Assembly (NCBI RefSeq): GCF_030538695.1
Contig: NZ_JAUNTN010000014.1
Span: 37,264 to 101,263 of the forward strand
DNA: 64,000 bases
Source of the DNA: Paracoccus sp. (in: a-proteobacteria)
GTDB taxonomy: Bacteria > Pseudomonadota > Alphaproteobacteria > Rhodobacterales > Rhodobacteraceae
Direction of reading: 5' to 3'
Shown here: piece by piece, positions 16,478 to 25,871 of the stretch
Layout: the number at the start of each line of letters is the position of its first letter
Position numbering within the stretch: position 1 is the first letter of the stretch
Notes under the pieces: model-generated
The model's database searches: none
Told to the model about the DNA's origin: nothing
What the model saw: the letters and a program-made list of their open reading frames with translations, nothing else
Position numbers and translations under genes: made by a program

Positions 16478-17538
16478 TGGCTGAGGACGAAGATAAGCAA
16501 TTCGAACCAACCGAACAGCGTCTGCGCAAGGCGCGTGAGGATGGCGACATTCCCCGCTCGACCGAGGTTAATGCGGCGTTGGCCTATATCGGCCTGGCAA
16601 TTGCGCTGATGGTGGTCATGCCGTTCTTCTTGCGTGCATGGCTGCCGATGGCGGGTCGTGCCATGGGGGACGAAGGCTGGCCAGAGATCGGAGCCTTTGA
16701 TCTTGCGCGCGCGCTGGCAGGTTTCGCAGGCGTTGCCGTGCTGGCACTGGTGGCGATTCCGGCGCTGATTATTCTGGCGGGGATCACCGCGCAGCGCGGC
16801 TTTGCGGTTTCGACCAAAAAGCTGAAGCCGGATATGAAGAAGCTGAATCCGTTCAGCAATGCCAAGAAAAAGTTCGGGCCGTCAGGGCTGGTGACATTTG
16901 CCATATCGGCGGGCAAGGCAATCGCGGTCGGGGTTGGCGGCTGGTTTTTGTTTCGCTCGCTGCTGATCCTTTTGTCGGAAACCGGCTTTATGGGTGAGCG
17001 GCAATGGCTGTCCGCGACAGGGCTGATCCTGATGCGTGTTCTGGCGCTGGCGATCACCATTTCGGTGGCTTTTGCGGTGATCGACCTGTTCTGGAAGCGG
17101 CGTGAGCATCTGAAAAAGCTGCGCATGTCGCGCAAGGAAATGCAGGATGAGCATAAGGACTCCGAAGGCGACCCACATCTGAAACAGCAGCGGCGGCAGA
17201 AGGCGGTGGAAATCGCGACCAGTTCAATGCTGGCGGATGTGGCCAAGGCGGATGTGATCGTGGTGAACCCGACGCATTATGCGGTGGCGCTGGAATGGAA
17301 ACGTGGCAGCGGGCGGGCGCCGGTTTGCGTGGCAAAGGGTGTCGATCAGGTGGCCGCGCGGATACGCGAAAAGGCAGGGGAGCATCAGGTGCCGATCTGG
17401 TCTGATCCGCCTTGTGCGCGGGCGCTTTATGCGACGGTGGATATTGGTCACGAAATCCATCCCGAACATTTCGCGGCGGTTGCTGCGGCAATCCGCTTTG
17501 CCGAAGCGATGCGGGAAAAGGCGCGGAAAGGATGGTAA
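16477..17538 (+). CDS. flhB: Flagellar export switch protein FlhB
   Basis: 353 residues. N-terminal QRLRKAREDGDIPRSTEV, four membrane segments, then the cytoplasmic domain with the self-cleaving NPTH motif at residues 264-267 (VIVVNPTHYAVALEW), which switches substrate from rod-hook to filament proteins. All parts are intact. It overlaps fliR by one base and the following small gene by 7 bases. Confidence 0.97.
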   Translation: MAEDEDKQFEPTEQRLRKAREDGDIPRSTEVNAALAYIGLAIALMVVMPFFLRAWLPMAGRAMGDEGWPEIGAFDLARALAGFAGVAVLALVAIPALIILAGITAQRGFAVSTKKLKPDMKKLNPFSNAKKKFGPSGLVTFAISAGKAIAVGVGGWFLFRSLLILLSETGFMGERQWLSATGLILMRVLALAITISVAFAVIDLFWKRREHLKKLRMSRKEMQDEHKDSEGDPHLKQQRRQKAVEIATSSMLADVAKADVIVVNPTHYAVALEWKRGSGRAPVCVAKGVDQVAARIREKAGEHQVPIWSDPPCARALYATVDIGHEIHPEHFAAVAAAIRFAEAMREKARKGW

Positions 17539-17891
17539 ACAAAGCTGAAAAACTGGCGCAACTGGCCAAGGCCGCCAAGCTGCTCAGCGATATGGAACTG
17601 CGCAAGTTTGCAGCATTTCGCCAGAATATGCAGGTGCTTGCACAGCAGGGCGGGCAGATTCAGGGTCAGCTTGACCGGGTGTCGGGCCGCGCGGTTCATT
17701 CTCTTGCTGATCTGCGCGAGGTGATGGGCGCGACTCAGCGGCTGACGCTGGCGCAGATCCAGACGCAGGCCGAGATCGCCCGGCTGACCCCTCGGTTCGA
17801 GGCGATGCGCAGCCAGTCTGCCCGCGCCTTTGGCCGGGCCGAAGTGCTGCGGCAGATGGCCGAGGCCGAGCGGGGGCAGCGCAAAGGGTGA
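17532..17891 (+). CDS. Small helical protein after flhB (unknown, FliJ-like in character)
   Basis: 119 residues from the ATG at 17532, which lies in the flhB 3' end behind GGAAAGG. It is hydrophilic and entirely helical in appearance, Gln/Ala/Arg-rich ([48 protein letters not shown]), with no membrane segment. In size and composition it resembles FliJ-type export chaperones, but I cannot see a diagnostic motif. It is last in the rightward flagellar operon, 67 bases before bioB. Confidence 0.72.
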   Translation: MVNKAEKLAQLAKAAKLLSDMELRKFAAFRQNMQVLAQQGGQIQGQLDRVSGRAVHSLADLREVMGATQRLTLAQIQTQAEIARLTPRFEAMRSQSARAFGRAEVLRQMAEAERGQRKG

Positions 17892-17958
17892 TAGGGCTAA
17901 CGGGTTGGACAGGGCTGGAACGACCTGTTACCCCTTGGCGACCATCAGGGGGGACGAC

Positions 17959-18942
17959 ATGCTGCAACAGGCGGAATTGAACGAAACGGCGGCCCGCAAG
18001 GTCTGGACGCCCGAGGAGGCCCGCGCCGTTTTTGACCTGCCCTTCATGGATCTGTTGTTTCAGGCGCAGACCGTCCACCGCCAGCATTTCGATCCCAACC
18101 GCGTGCAGATGAGTCGGCTGTTGTCGATCAAGACTGGCGGCTGCCCCGAGGATTGCGGCTATTGCAGCCAGTCGGCGCATCACAAATCGGGTCTGTCGGC
18201 GTCCAAGCTGATCGAAGTTCAGCGCGTGATTGCCGAGGCTCAAAAGGCTCGTGACGCCGGGGCCACGCGCTATTGCATGGGTGCGGCCTGGCGCAGTCCC
18301 AAGGAACGCGACATGGAACAGATCGTCGCCATGGTCGAGGGGGTCAAGGCGCTGGGTATGGAAACCTGCATGACGCTGGGGATGCTGGACAAGGATCAGG
18401 CGCTGCGGCTGAAGGGGGCGGGGCTGGATTATTACAACCACAATATCGACACTTCGGAAGCGCATTATTCGAATGTGATCACAACCCGGACCTTTGCCGA
18501 GCGGCTGGATACGCTGGCCAATGTGCGCGACAGCGGCATCAAGGTTTGCTCGGGCGGGATTCTTGGCTTGGGCGAGGGGCAGCAGGATCGCGTGGATATG
18601 CTGGTGACGCTGGCCAACTTGCCCGAACCGCCCGATTCCGTGCCGATCAACATGCTGATCCCGATTGAGGGGACGCCGCTGGCCGATGCTGCCCCGGTTG
18701 ATCCGATTGATTTCGTGCGCACAATCGCAACGGCCCGCATTATGATGCCGCGCAGCCATGTGCGCCTGTCTGCAGGCCGCACCGAAATGTCGGATGAGAT
18801 GCAGGCGTTGTGCTTCTTTGCCGGGGCGAACTCGATCTTTGTGGGTGACACGCTGCTGACCGCCGACAACCCGGATGAGGATGTGGATAGCAAGCTGTTC
18901 GCCAAGCTGGGTCTGCAACCGATGGTGGCGGGGGAGCATTGA
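17959..18942 (+). CDS. bioB: Biotin synthase
   Basis: Radical-SAM enzyme that inserts sulfur into dethiobiotin. 327 residues from the ATG at 17959 behind CAGGGGGGACGAC. The SAM-binding iron-sulfur cluster cysteines are Cys62, Cys66 and Cys69 ([14 protein letters not shown]). Other family blocks are [25 protein letters not shown] and RLSAGRTEM, the last supplying the Arg ligand of the [2Fe-2S] cluster. First of bioB-bioD-bioA. No BioR-type operator was seen upstream. Confidence 0.97.
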   Translation: MLQQAELNETAARKVWTPEEARAVFDLPFMDLLFQAQTVHRQHFDPNRVQMSRLLSIKTGGCPEDCGYCSQSAHHKSGLSASKLIEVQRVIAEAQKARDAGATRYCMGAAWRSPKERDMEQIVAMVEGVKALGMETCMTLGMLDKDQALRLKGAGLDYYNHNIDTSEAHYSNVITTRTFAERLDTLANVRDSGIKVCSGGILGLGEGQQDRVDMLVTLANLPEPPDSVPINMLIPIEGTPLADAAPVDPIDFVRTIATARIMMPRSHVRLSAGRTEMSDEMQALCFFAGANSIFVGDTLLTADNPDEDVDSKLFAKLGLQPMVAGEH

Positions 18943-18991
18943 GCCCTTGGCCTGAAGGGTTCGGTTTGCTGGCGGCCGGGCCGGGGGCTTC

Positions 18992-19603
18992 ATGGCGCAT
19001 TTTGTGATCACAGGCACCGGAACCGGGATCGGCAAGACGGTTTTCGCGGCGGGTCTGACCGGGATGCTTGGCGCAACCTATTGGAAGCCCGTGCAATCCG
19101 GGCTGGCGGACGGGCGCGATTCCGAACGGGTGGCGGCGCTGACCGGGGTGCCAATCCTGCCGGAAGCATATCTCTTGACCGAACCGCTGTCGCCGCATCG
19201 CGCGGCAGAGCTGGACGGCGTGACCATCGACCCGGCCCGGCTGATCCCGCCAGATGCTGACCCTTTGGTGATCGAGGGGGCCGGCGGGGTGCTGGTGCCG
19301 CTGACCCGGAGGCTGCTGTTCGCGGATCTGTTTGCGGAATGGCAGATCCCGGTGATCTTGTGTGCCAGCACCGGGCTTGGCACCATCAGCCATACGGTTA
19401 CGGCGGCGGAATCGCTGCGGGCGCGGGGGGTGCTGCTGCATGGGCTGGTCTTTATCGGGCCGGATAATCCTGACAATATCCGCACCATCGCTGATCTGAC
19501 CGGGGTGCGGGTGCTTGGCCGCTTGCCGCATCTGGACCCGCTGACGCCTGATACGCTGGCAACCGCGATGCGCGCCGCCTTTGATCCCAAGGATTTTTGC
19601 TGA
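18992..19603 (+). CDS. bioD: Dethiobiotin synthetase
   Basis: ATP-dependent carboxylation and ring closure of 7,8-diaminopelargonic acid, the step before BioB. 203 residues, close to the usual 210-225. The P-loop is TGTGTGIGKTVFAAGL at the N-terminus, and YWKPVQSGL and EGAGGVLVPL are substrate-side motifs. It starts 49 bases after bioB behind a GGGGG stretch. Its stop abuts the bioA ATG directly (TGAATG). Confidence 0.94.
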   Translation: MAHFVITGTGTGIGKTVFAAGLTGMLGATYWKPVQSGLADGRDSERVAALTGVPILPEAYLLTEPLSPHRAAELDGVTIDPARLIPPDADPLVIEGAGGVLVPLTRRLLFADLFAEWQIPVILCASTGLGTISHTVTAAESLRARGVLLHGLVFIGPDNPDNIRTIADLTGVRVLGRLPHLDPLTPDTLATAMRAAFDPKDFC

Positions 19604-20845
19604 ATGGCGATCCCTTCTGGCCCTGTCTGGCACCCGTTCACCCAGCACGCTACCGACCCCGCGCCGCCGCGCATCACCCGGACCGAGGCGCAATTCCTGT
19701 TCGCGGGCGACCGTCGGATTCTGGATGCGGTCAGCAGTTGGTGGGTGGTGACGCATGGCCACCGCCACCCGGCGATTATGGCGGCGATCCGCGACACGGC
19801 CGAGCGGCTGGATCAGGTGATTTTTGCCGGTCTGACGCATGAGCCTGCCGAGGCGCTGGCCGAGGCTCTGGTCAGCCTTGCGCCGGCTGGTCTTAACCAT
19901 GTTTTCTTCAGCGACAGCGGATCAACGGCGGTCGAAGTCGCGCTGAAAATGGCGCTGGGTTACTGGCACCATTCCGGCCAGCCGCGCGGGCGGATCGTGG
20001 TGATGGAACACAGCTATCATGGCGACACCATCGGCACGATGAGCGTGGGCGAAAGACGGGTGTTCAATGCCGCCTATGGCCCGCTGATGTTCGACGTGGA
20101 TCAGATCCCTTTTCCCGGCAATGGTGACACGTTGGCGGCGTTCGAGGCACTTTGCCAGCGGGGTAATATCGCGGCGCTGATTGTGGAACCTCTGGTGCTT
20201 GGTGCGGGCGGTATGCTGATCTATGGCCCCGAGGTTCTGACCGGGCTGCGCGCGGTATGCGACCGGCATGGCGTCTTGCTGATTGCGGATGAGGTGATGA
20301 CCGGATGGGGGCGCACCGGGACGCTTTGGGCGTGCGGTCAGGCCGGGGTTGCGCCGGATATTCTTTGCACATCCAAGGGCCTGACCGGGGGCGCGATCCC
20401 CTTGGCGGCGACGCTGGCAACGGGTGCGATTTTCGACGCGCATTATTCCAGTGACCGCAGCCGGACGTTCTTTCATTCGTCCAGCTATACCGCCAACCCG
20501 ATTGCCTGCGCCGCCGCGCTGGCCAATATCGGCATCTGGCAAGATGAGCCGGTTCAGGCCCGGATCAACGCGCTGACCGCGATGCAGGCGGAACGGCTGG
20601 CGACATTTGCCGATGATCCGCGTTTTGCCAACCTGCGCCAATGCGGGACGATTGCCGCGCTGGATCTGGCAGGGGGCACGGGTTACATGGCCGAGGACGG
20701 GCCACGGCTGCGGGCGCATTTTCTTGATCGCGATTTGCTGATCCGGCCCTTGGGCAGCAGCATCTATCTGCTGCCGCCCTATTGCGTGACCGGCGATGAT
20801 CTGGACCGCTGCTATGCCGCGATCCGCGATTACAACCGCCCTTAA
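19604..20845 (+). CDS. bioA: Adenosylmethionine-8-amino-7-oxononanoate aminotransferase
   Basis: PLP-dependent class III aminotransferase making diaminopelargonate with SAM as amino donor. 413 residues. The PLP lysine is Lys258 in CTSKGLTGG; the pre-PLP motif is LIADEVMTGWGRTGTLWACG; the N-terminal WHPFTQH is characteristic of BioA. It follows bioD without a gap. Its stop overlaps the stop of the convergent dehydrogenase gene. bioF, the enzyme supplying its substrate, is not in this cluster. Confidence 0.95.
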   Translation: MAIPSGPVWHPFTQHATDPAPPRITRTEAQFLFAGDRRILDAVSSWWVVTHGHRHPAIMAAIRDTAERLDQVIFAGLTHEPAEALAEALVSLAPAGLNHVFFSDSGSTAVEVALKMALGYWHHSGQPRGRIVVMEHSYHGDTIGTMSVGERRVFNAAYGPLMFDVDQIPFPGNGDTLAAFEALCQRGNIAALIVEPLVLGAGGMLIYGPEVLTGLRAVCDRHGVLLIADEVMTGWGRTGTLWACGQAGVAPDILCTSKGLTGGAIPLAATLATGAIFDAHYSSDRSRTFFHSSSYTANPIACAAALANIGIWQDEPVQARINALTAMQAERLATFADDPRFANLRQCGTIAALDLAGGTGYMAEDGPRLRAHFLDRDLLIRPLGSSIYLLPPYCVTGDDLDRCYAAIRDYNRP

Positions 20846-22269
20846 AGCCCAAGTGAACGATAGCTGGACGCGATCCGGTCAATGGCGACGACAAAGGCCG
20901 CCGTGCGCAGGTCGGGGATGCGCCCGTCATTATCCATGGTCGCCAACATGGTCTGAAACGCCGTGCGCATGGTGTCATCAAGGCCCGACCGGACCAGCTC
21001 CAGCTCATCCGCGCCCTTGATGTATTTGTGTTTGAAATCCTCGGAAAGCGTCCAGCCAAGGCCGCGATCCGCCGACAGGCGCTCCAGCTCATCGACCAGC
21101 AGGCGGTGGCGGGCTTCTTCCTGACGGCGCTCCATCCGGCCGAAATTGATATGGGACAGGTTTTTGACCCATTCGAAATAGCTGACCGTGACCCCGCCGG
21201 CATTGGCATACATATCAGGAATGATGACCACGCCGCGATTGCGCAGCTTTTCGTCGGCTTCGGCGGTGACGGGACCGTTGGCGGCCTCGACGATCAGGCG
21301 GGCCTTGATGGCGTCGGCATTGCCGGCATGGATGACGCCCTCGATGGCGGCAGGGATCAGGATGTCGCAATCGGTTTCCAGCGCCGCCTGACTGTGGGGC
21401 AGGTAATCCGCGCCGGGGAAATCGCGCACGCCGCCGGTGGTGCGGATGTGGTTGCGCAGCGCGTCGATGTCCAGCCCTGAGGCGTTCAGCACCGCGCCGT
21501 CGCGTTCAACCACGCAGGTGATCCGGGCGCCGTCCTCGGCGGACAGGAATTTGGCGGCGTGATAGCCCACATTGCCAAGCCCCTGCACGATCACCCGCTG
21601 GCCCTCCAGCCCGCCGGACAGCCCTGCCTTGGCAATCAGCGCCGGGTGGCGAAAGGCTTCGCGCAGCGCATATTGCACGCCGCGCCCGGTGGCCTCGACC
21701 CGGCCGGCGATGCCGCCAAAGTTGATCGGCTTGCCGGTGACGCAGGCGCGGGCGTCGATGTCATCGGGGTGCAGGCGCTTATAGGCATCGGCCATCCATG
21801 CCATTTCCCGCTCGCCTGTCCCCATATCCGGCGCCGGGACGTTCTGCGAGGGCGAGATCAGATTGCGGCGTGACAATTCATAGGTAAAGCGGCGGGTGAT
21901 GCGCTCCAGCTCGTCCTCGTCCCAGGCGCGGGGGTCGATGCACAAACCGCCTTTGGAGCCGCCAAAGGGCAATTCCACAATGGCGCATTTATAGGTCATC
22001 AGTGCGGCCAGCGCCTCGACCTCATCCTGATTGACGTTCAGGGCGTAGCGGATGCCGCCCTTGACCGGCTCGTGATGTTCGGAATGGACGCTGCGATAGC
22101 CGACAAAAGTGTGAATGGCCCCGCGCAGCCGCACGCCAAAGCTGACTTTATAGGTCGAGTTGCAGACGCGGATCTTCTCCTCCAGCCCCGGATCAAGGTC
22201 CATCAGCTTTGCCGCGCGGGTGAACATCTGGTCCACTGAATCACGGAAAGACGTGTGTTGATGTGTCAT
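20842..22269 (-). CDS. Glu/Leu/Phe/Val dehydrogenase (glutamate dehydrogenase type)
   Basis: 475 residues, cytoplasmic, interconverting L-glutamate and 2-oxoglutarate with NAD(P). It shows HHEPVKGGIRYALNV at the substrate pocket, Lys94 (MTYKCA), the catalytic region ELPFGGSKGG with Lys106, VPAPDMGTGEREMAWM, and the nucleotide-binding GLGNVGYHAAKF. The length fits the alphaproteobacterial short GDH family. Coenzyme preference is not assigned. It ends convergently on bioA with overlapping stop codons and is divergent from a TetR gene that may control it. Confidence 0.93.
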   Translation of the reverse strand: MTHQHTSFRDSVDQMFTRAAKLMDLDPGLEEKIRVCNSTYKVSFGVRLRGAIHTFVGYRSVHSEHHEPVKGGIRYALNVNQDEVEALAALMTYKCAIVELPFGGSKGGLCIDPRAWDEDELERITRRFTYELSRRNLISPSQNVPAPDMGTGEREMAWMADAYKRLHPDDIDARACVTGKPINFGGIAGRVEATGRGVQYALREAFRHPALIAKAGLSGGLEGQRVIVQGLGNVGYHAAKFLSAEDGARITCVVERDGAVLNASGLDIDALRNHIRTTGGVRDFPGADYLPHSQAALETDCDILIPAAIEGVIHAGNADAIKARLIVEAANGPVTAEADEKLRNRGVVIIPDMYANAGGVTVSYFEWVKNLSHINFGRMERRQEEARHRLLVDELERLSADRGLGWTLSEDFKHKYIKGADELELVRSGLDDTMRTAFQTMLATMDNDGRIPDLRTAAFVVAIDRIASSYRSLGL

Positions 22270-22476
22270 ATCAGCCTCTTACAGTTGCGCATTGTGTCAG
22301 GATGGTAACGGTTCGGAAATGATTCGCGGTGATGTAACTCTCCTATCGGGATTATCTTGAACTGATGTAACAATCCCTGATAGATTCGTCTGGATTTGTC
22401 TGTTAAGGGGCCTCTATTATGTCCCATATGTCTGATTTGTGACCGCCAAGGTCAAATTAACAAGCTGAGAACGACC
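22270..22476. promoter_or_regulatory. Divergent control region GDH / TetR with direct and inverted repeats
   Basis: 207 bases. TGATGTAAC occurs at 22330-22338 and again at 22363-22371, 33 bases apart, that is, three helical turns. Around them an inverted repeat pairs CTATCGGGATT (22343-22353) with AATCCCTGATAG (22372-22383), eleven pairs with one bulged base. The layout suits a dimeric repressor, and the adjacent TetR protein is the natural candidate (inference). Confidence 0.5.
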
Positions 22477-23115
22477 ATGTCCAAAGATATTCAGATCACG
22501 AAAGGACGAAAGTTCGATCAGGTCGTCGAAGGTGCGCGCAAGGTTTTTCTGCGTGACGGATTTGAGGGCGCAAGCGTTGATGATATTGCCCGCGAAGCAG
22601 GTGTCAGCAAGGCGACGCTGTATAGTTATTTTCCCGACAAGCGATTGATGTTCATGGAAATCTTCCGGTCCGAGATCAGCCGGGAAACCACCAATGCGCG
22701 GGCGCTGGTCGATGTTGACCTGCCGGTGACGCAGGTTCTGCCGTTCATTGCGCAGATGATCGCGGCGCATCTGGTGAGTGAGTTCGGGGTGCGGATCTTT
22801 CGGTTGGCCATTGGTGAGGCCGAGCGGTTTCCGACCCTCGCCCGCGAATATTACGAGAATGGCGCGATGCTGCTACGCAGTCAGCTCACCGAATATTTTC
22901 GCAAATGCGTCGAAAAAGGTGAGCTGAAGATGGACGATGTGGCGCTGGCCGCAGATCAGTTCGTCGAGCTGTGTTCGGTCTCGATTCACGACCGCGCTTG
23001 CCTGCTTGGTCCCGACAGTGTGGACGAAAAGCAGTCGCGGCGGGTTTGTGACGGGGCGGTGCGGATGTTCCTGTCGGCCTATGGCACCGAGGGCAACAAG
23101 GCTGCGTCTTTCTGA
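22477..23115 (+). CDS. TetR/AcrR-family transcriptional regulator
   Basis: 212 residues from the ATG at 22477; an upstream in-frame start at 22396 would add a Cys-rich leader unlike the family. The helix-turn-helix is at about 25-55 (GFEGASVDDIAREAGVSKATLYSYFPDKRLMF in two parts), with the usual KATLYSYF recognition helix. The C-terminal ligand domain (FRLAIGEAERFPTLAREYYENG) is of the AcrR/TetR_C type. The ligand is unknown. It is divergent from the glutamate dehydrogenase gene and separated from it by a repeat-containing region. Confidence 0.92.
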   Translation: MSKDIQITKGRKFDQVVEGARKVFLRDGFEGASVDDIAREAGVSKATLYSYFPDKRLMFMEIFRSEISRETTNARALVDVDLPVTQVLPFIAQMIAAHLVSEFGVRIFRLAIGEAERFPTLAREYYENGAMLLRSQLTEYFRKCVEKGELKMDDVALAADQFVELCSVSIHDRACLLGPDSVDEKQSRRVCDGAVRMFLSAYGTEGNKAASF

Positions 23116-23208
23116 CGCCACGGCCTGCGGGTTGCATAAAGTTTTAGGTATTATTCCTTTGGTTGCGCAGGGTGGTGCTGCTATCCTGTGGCCAGATATG
23201 GGGATAAT

Positions 23209-23493
23209 ATGATGAAGCGGATTGTTTTCCTGACATGTGCCGCCCTGTCACTTGCGGCTTGTGCGCAGCCTGATGTGGTCACGCCCGGTCAGCCGCCGGC
23301 ATCTGATGCCTGCGGTGCATCGCAATGGCAGGTTCTGGTGGGGCAGCCGGGCAAGGCGCTGAACGGGCTGACCCTGCCTGCGCCGCACCGGGTCATTCCT
23401 TTTGGTTCGGCAGTGACGATGGACTATAGCCCCGACCGGCTGAATGTGGAACTGGACCGGGCCGGCCGGGTCGTGGCGGTTGCCTGTTACTGA
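23209..23493 (+). CDS. Peptidase inhibitor I78-family lipoprotein
   Basis: 94 residues, opening with a lipoprotein signal ending in SLAAC (lipidated Cys18). The mature part holds the I78 pattern: VLVGQPGKALNGLTLP, PHRVIPFGSAVTMDYSPDRLNVELD and the final VVAVACY. I78 proteins inhibit serine peptidases; in this order they are common small lipoproteins whose target is unknown. ATG 23212 is an alternative start by one codon. Confidence 0.85.
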   Translation: MMKRIVFLTCAALSLAACAQPDVVTPGQPPASDACGASQWQVLVGQPGKALNGLTLPAPHRVIPFGSAVTMDYSPDRLNVELDRAGRVVAVACY

Positions 23494-23534
23494 TCGGGCT
23501 GGACAGCGGGCCGCATCGGGCGCAGTCTGGGGGC

Positions 23535-23852
23535 ATGAACGCCTATGCTGCAATGGACCGCATCGCCTTTGACCGTCAGGAACTGGCGGTGATCCTGTCG
23601 CTTTATGGCCGGATGGTTGCCGCCGGGGAATGGCGCGACTATGGCATGTCTTTTCTGCGCGATGTCGCGGTGTTCAGCGTCTTTCGTCACACCGCCGAAA
23701 ACCCGCTGTATCGCATCGAAAAGCGCCCCAAGCTGCGACAGGCGCAGGGGCAATATGCGGTGATTGGCATGGACGGGCGCATCCTGCGGCGGGGCCACGA
23801 TTTGCGCACCGTCCTGCGGGTGCTGGAACGCAAGCTGATCCGCAGCGTTTAG
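23535..23852 (+). CDS. DUF2794 domain-containing protein
   Basis: 105 residues, basic, no membrane segment. Blocks such as [20 protein letters not shown] and [19 protein letters not shown] identify the alphaproteobacterial DUF2794 family, whose function is unknown. The fold is presumably small and cytoplasmic. The stop codon overlaps that of the convergent crotonase gene. Confidence 0.85.
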   Translation: MNAYAAMDRIAFDRQELAVILSLYGRMVAAGEWRDYGMSFLRDVAVFSVFRHTAENPLYRIEKRPKLRQAQGQYAVIGMDGRILRRGHDLRTVLRVLERKLIRSV

Positions 23853-24640
23853 GCAGGCTTGATCTTTGGTCCGGTGCCTTTGGCAAAAGCATCCAGCCGG
23901 GCGCGGGCTTCGGGTTGGGTGTTGACCACACCGGCCACGCAGGCTTCGGCATAGGCGGCATCCAATGCGCTCATGTTCTGGACATGCGAAATGGCCGAGC
24001 AGATGGCAAAGTTCGTCAGTGGCAGGTTTTGGGCGCAGGTGCGGGCCAGCTCCAGGGCTTTGGCCTCGGGGTCGTCCACCAGATATTGGGCCAGCCCGAC
24101 CTCGACCGCATCGGCCCCCTTATACAACCGCCCGGTCAGCATCATATCGACCAGCCGTGCCTGACCGATCAGCTTGCCGACGCGGATCGTCGCACCGCCG
24201 CCGGTGAACAGCCCGCGCTGACCTTCGGGCAGGCCAAAATAGGTGTCGGGGTCAATCACCCGGATATGCGCGGCGCTGGCCAGCTCAAGCCCGCCGCCGA
24301 CAACAGCGCCTTTCAGCGCTGCGATGATCGGCACACCACCATATTCCATCTTGTTGAACGCCTCATGCCAGCGCAGGCAAAGTTGCCAGAAGTCGGCGGG
24401 GCTGCGGTCGGCGTCGTGATGCTCGACCAGATCCAGACCGGCGCAGAAATGCGGACCTTCGGCGCGCAGGATCGCGGCACGGGCCTTGATCCGGGGCAGG
24501 GTCGCAAAGACCTCGATCAGTTCTTCGATACTGGCCGCGTCCAGCGCGTTGCGCTTGGTCGGGCGGTTCAGCGTGACGGTGGCGATGCCATCGCCGCCCA
24601 GATCAACGCGCAGATTTTGCAGATGTTTGAAATCACTCAT
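23849..24640 (-). CDS. Enoyl-CoA hydratase/isomerase family protein (crotonase)
   Basis: 263 residues of the crotonase fold. The CoA-binding and oxyanion-hole blocks are [27 protein letters not shown] and [44 protein letters not shown] follows. The glutamates of a classic hydratase cannot be placed with confidence, so hydratase, isomerase or lyase activity remains open. The gene follows the AEC transporter in the same direction with a three-base gap. Confidence 0.9.
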   Translation of the reverse strand: MSDFKHLQNLRVDLGGDGIATVTLNRPTKRNALDAASIEELIEVFATLPRIKARAAILRAEGPHFCAGLDLVEHHDADRSPADFWQLCLRWHEAFNKMEYGGVPIIAALKGAVVGGGLELASAAHIRVIDPDTYFGLPEGQRGLFTGGGATIRVGKLIGQARLVDMMLTGRLYKGADAVEVGLAQYLVDDPEAKALELARTCAQNLPLTNFAICSAISHVQNMSALDAAYAEACVAGVVNTQPEARARLDAFAKGTGPKIKPA

Positions 24641-24643
24641 GGT

Positions 24644-25570
24644 TCAGCCTGTTAGCCAGTGGATGACAAGGGGAACGGTTAGCACGCTGACCGCCGTCGA
24701 GATCAGAATGGCGGATGAGACCCGCTGCACGCCAGTGCCGAAATGTTCAGCCAGCATATAGACGTTTCCGGCCACAGGCAGGGCCGCAGCGGCCACCATG
24801 ACGCCCGCCGCGAAAGGTTCCACGTGAAACAATCCAAAGGCCAGCAGCCCCACGGCCAGCGGATGCAGGATCAGCTTGGCAACGGCCAGCCAGGCGGCGG
24901 GGGCCAGCCGCCCCATGCTGCGCCCGGCCAGCGATGCGCCAATGGCGAACAGTGCGCCGGGGGTGGCGGCATTGCCCAAGAGGGTCAGGAACTCGGCCAT
25001 TGGGGTGGGCATGGGCAGGCGAACCGCACCCCACACCAGCCCGGCCGCCATCGACACGATCATGGGATTGGCGACGATCCCCCGCAACAGGGGGCGCAGC
25101 ATCGAAGGCGACAGCCGCCCATGCGCCGCCGCTGCCATGATGACGGTGATCAGCGTGGAAAACACGATCATATCCAGCGCCAGCACCATCAGGATCGGCC
25201 CAGCGGCGGCTGGCCCAAGCAGCACCACCAGCATCGGCACCCCCAGAAAGCCGGTATTGCCGGTCATGGTGCAATGCGCCTCCATTGCCGCATCGCGCAG
25301 GGGCAGGTGACGGGCGCGGGCGACGACCAGTGCCAAGGCCCAGACGGCAAGGCTGCCGATGATCCATGCCGCGACAAAGCGCGGGTCGAACAGCACCGCA
25401 AGGTCCAGTCCCGAGGCAAAGCGGAACAGCATCGCGGACAGGGCGAAATAAAACACGAACCGGGTCAGCCAGGCGGTTGCGGCAGGCGGGAAGAACCCGC
25501 GCCACCCGGCCAGCCAGCCAAGGCCGACCAGCCCGAAAAAGGGCAGGGTCTTGAAAAAGACCTCAAGCAT
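24644..25570 (-). CDS. AEC family transporter (auxin efflux carrier type)
   Basis: 308 residues from the ATG at 25570 (MLEVFFKTLPFFGLVGLGWL); a longer frame beginning at 25609 has no good ribosome binding site. About ten hydrophobic segments in two five-helix halves are visible, with MTGNTGFLGVPMLVVLLGP as the conserved mid-protein block. AEC proteins export small organic anions (malate, malonate or auxin-like compounds); the substrate here is unknown. It probably shares a transcript with the crotonase gene. Confidence 0.88.
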   Translation of the reverse strand: MLEVFFKTLPFFGLVGLGWLAGWRGFFPPAATAWLTRFVFYFALSAMLFRFASGLDLAVLFDPRFVAAWIIGSLAVWALALVVARARHLPLRDAAMEAHCTMTGNTGFLGVPMLVVLLGPAAAGPILMVLALDMIVFSTLITVIMAAAAHGRLSPSMLRPLLRGIVANPMIVSMAAGLVWGAVRLPMPTPMAEFLTLLGNAATPGALFAIGASLAGRSMGRLAPAAWLAVAKLILHPLAVGLLAFGLFHVEPFAAGVMVAAAALPVAGNVYMLAEHFGTGVQRVSSAILISTAVSVLTVPLVIHWLTG

Positions 25571-25631
25571 GGCTGATCCGTCCCCCCGTTTGCGCCAGCA
25601 GACTGCCAAGGCGCGGCGGGCTTGGCAAGCC

Positions 25632-25871
25632 TCAGCCGCGCTGGATCAGATAACGGCGGATGCCGGGGGCGGTTTCGGCGCTGTCCAGCAGCAGATGCCC
25701 GGATTCATTGCAGAAATGCGGCATGTCGATCACCGCTGCCGGGTCCGAGGCCAGCACCGCCAGCACCTGCCCCGGTGCCATCGCCAACAGCGCCTTGCGC
25801 GCCCGCAGGACCGGCAGCGGACACAGCAGCCCGATGGCGTCAATTTCGCGGTCAGGTGTCATGTGTGTCAT
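25632..25871 (-). CDS. TusA-family sulfurtransferase (sulfur carrier)
   Basis: 79 residues. The TusA signature is IGLLCPLPVLRARKAL, with persulfide-forming Cys17 in CPLP. TusA proteins accept sulfur from cysteine desulfurase and deliver it to tRNA thiolation, molybdenum cofactor or other pathways. It overlaps the upstream DUF2478 gene by 20 bases, so the two are likely made together. The start is uncertain between 25871 (MTHMTP) and 25862 (MTPDRE). Confidence 0.88.
   Translation of the reverse strand: MTHMTPDREIDAIGLLCPLPVLRARKALLAMAPGQVLAVLASDPAAVIDMPHFCNESGHLLLDSAETAPGIRRYLIQRG

Noticed and set aside
17892-17958. BioR operator before bioB
   Set aside because: No TTATCnnnAGATAA-like symmetric site is present in the 67-base gap.
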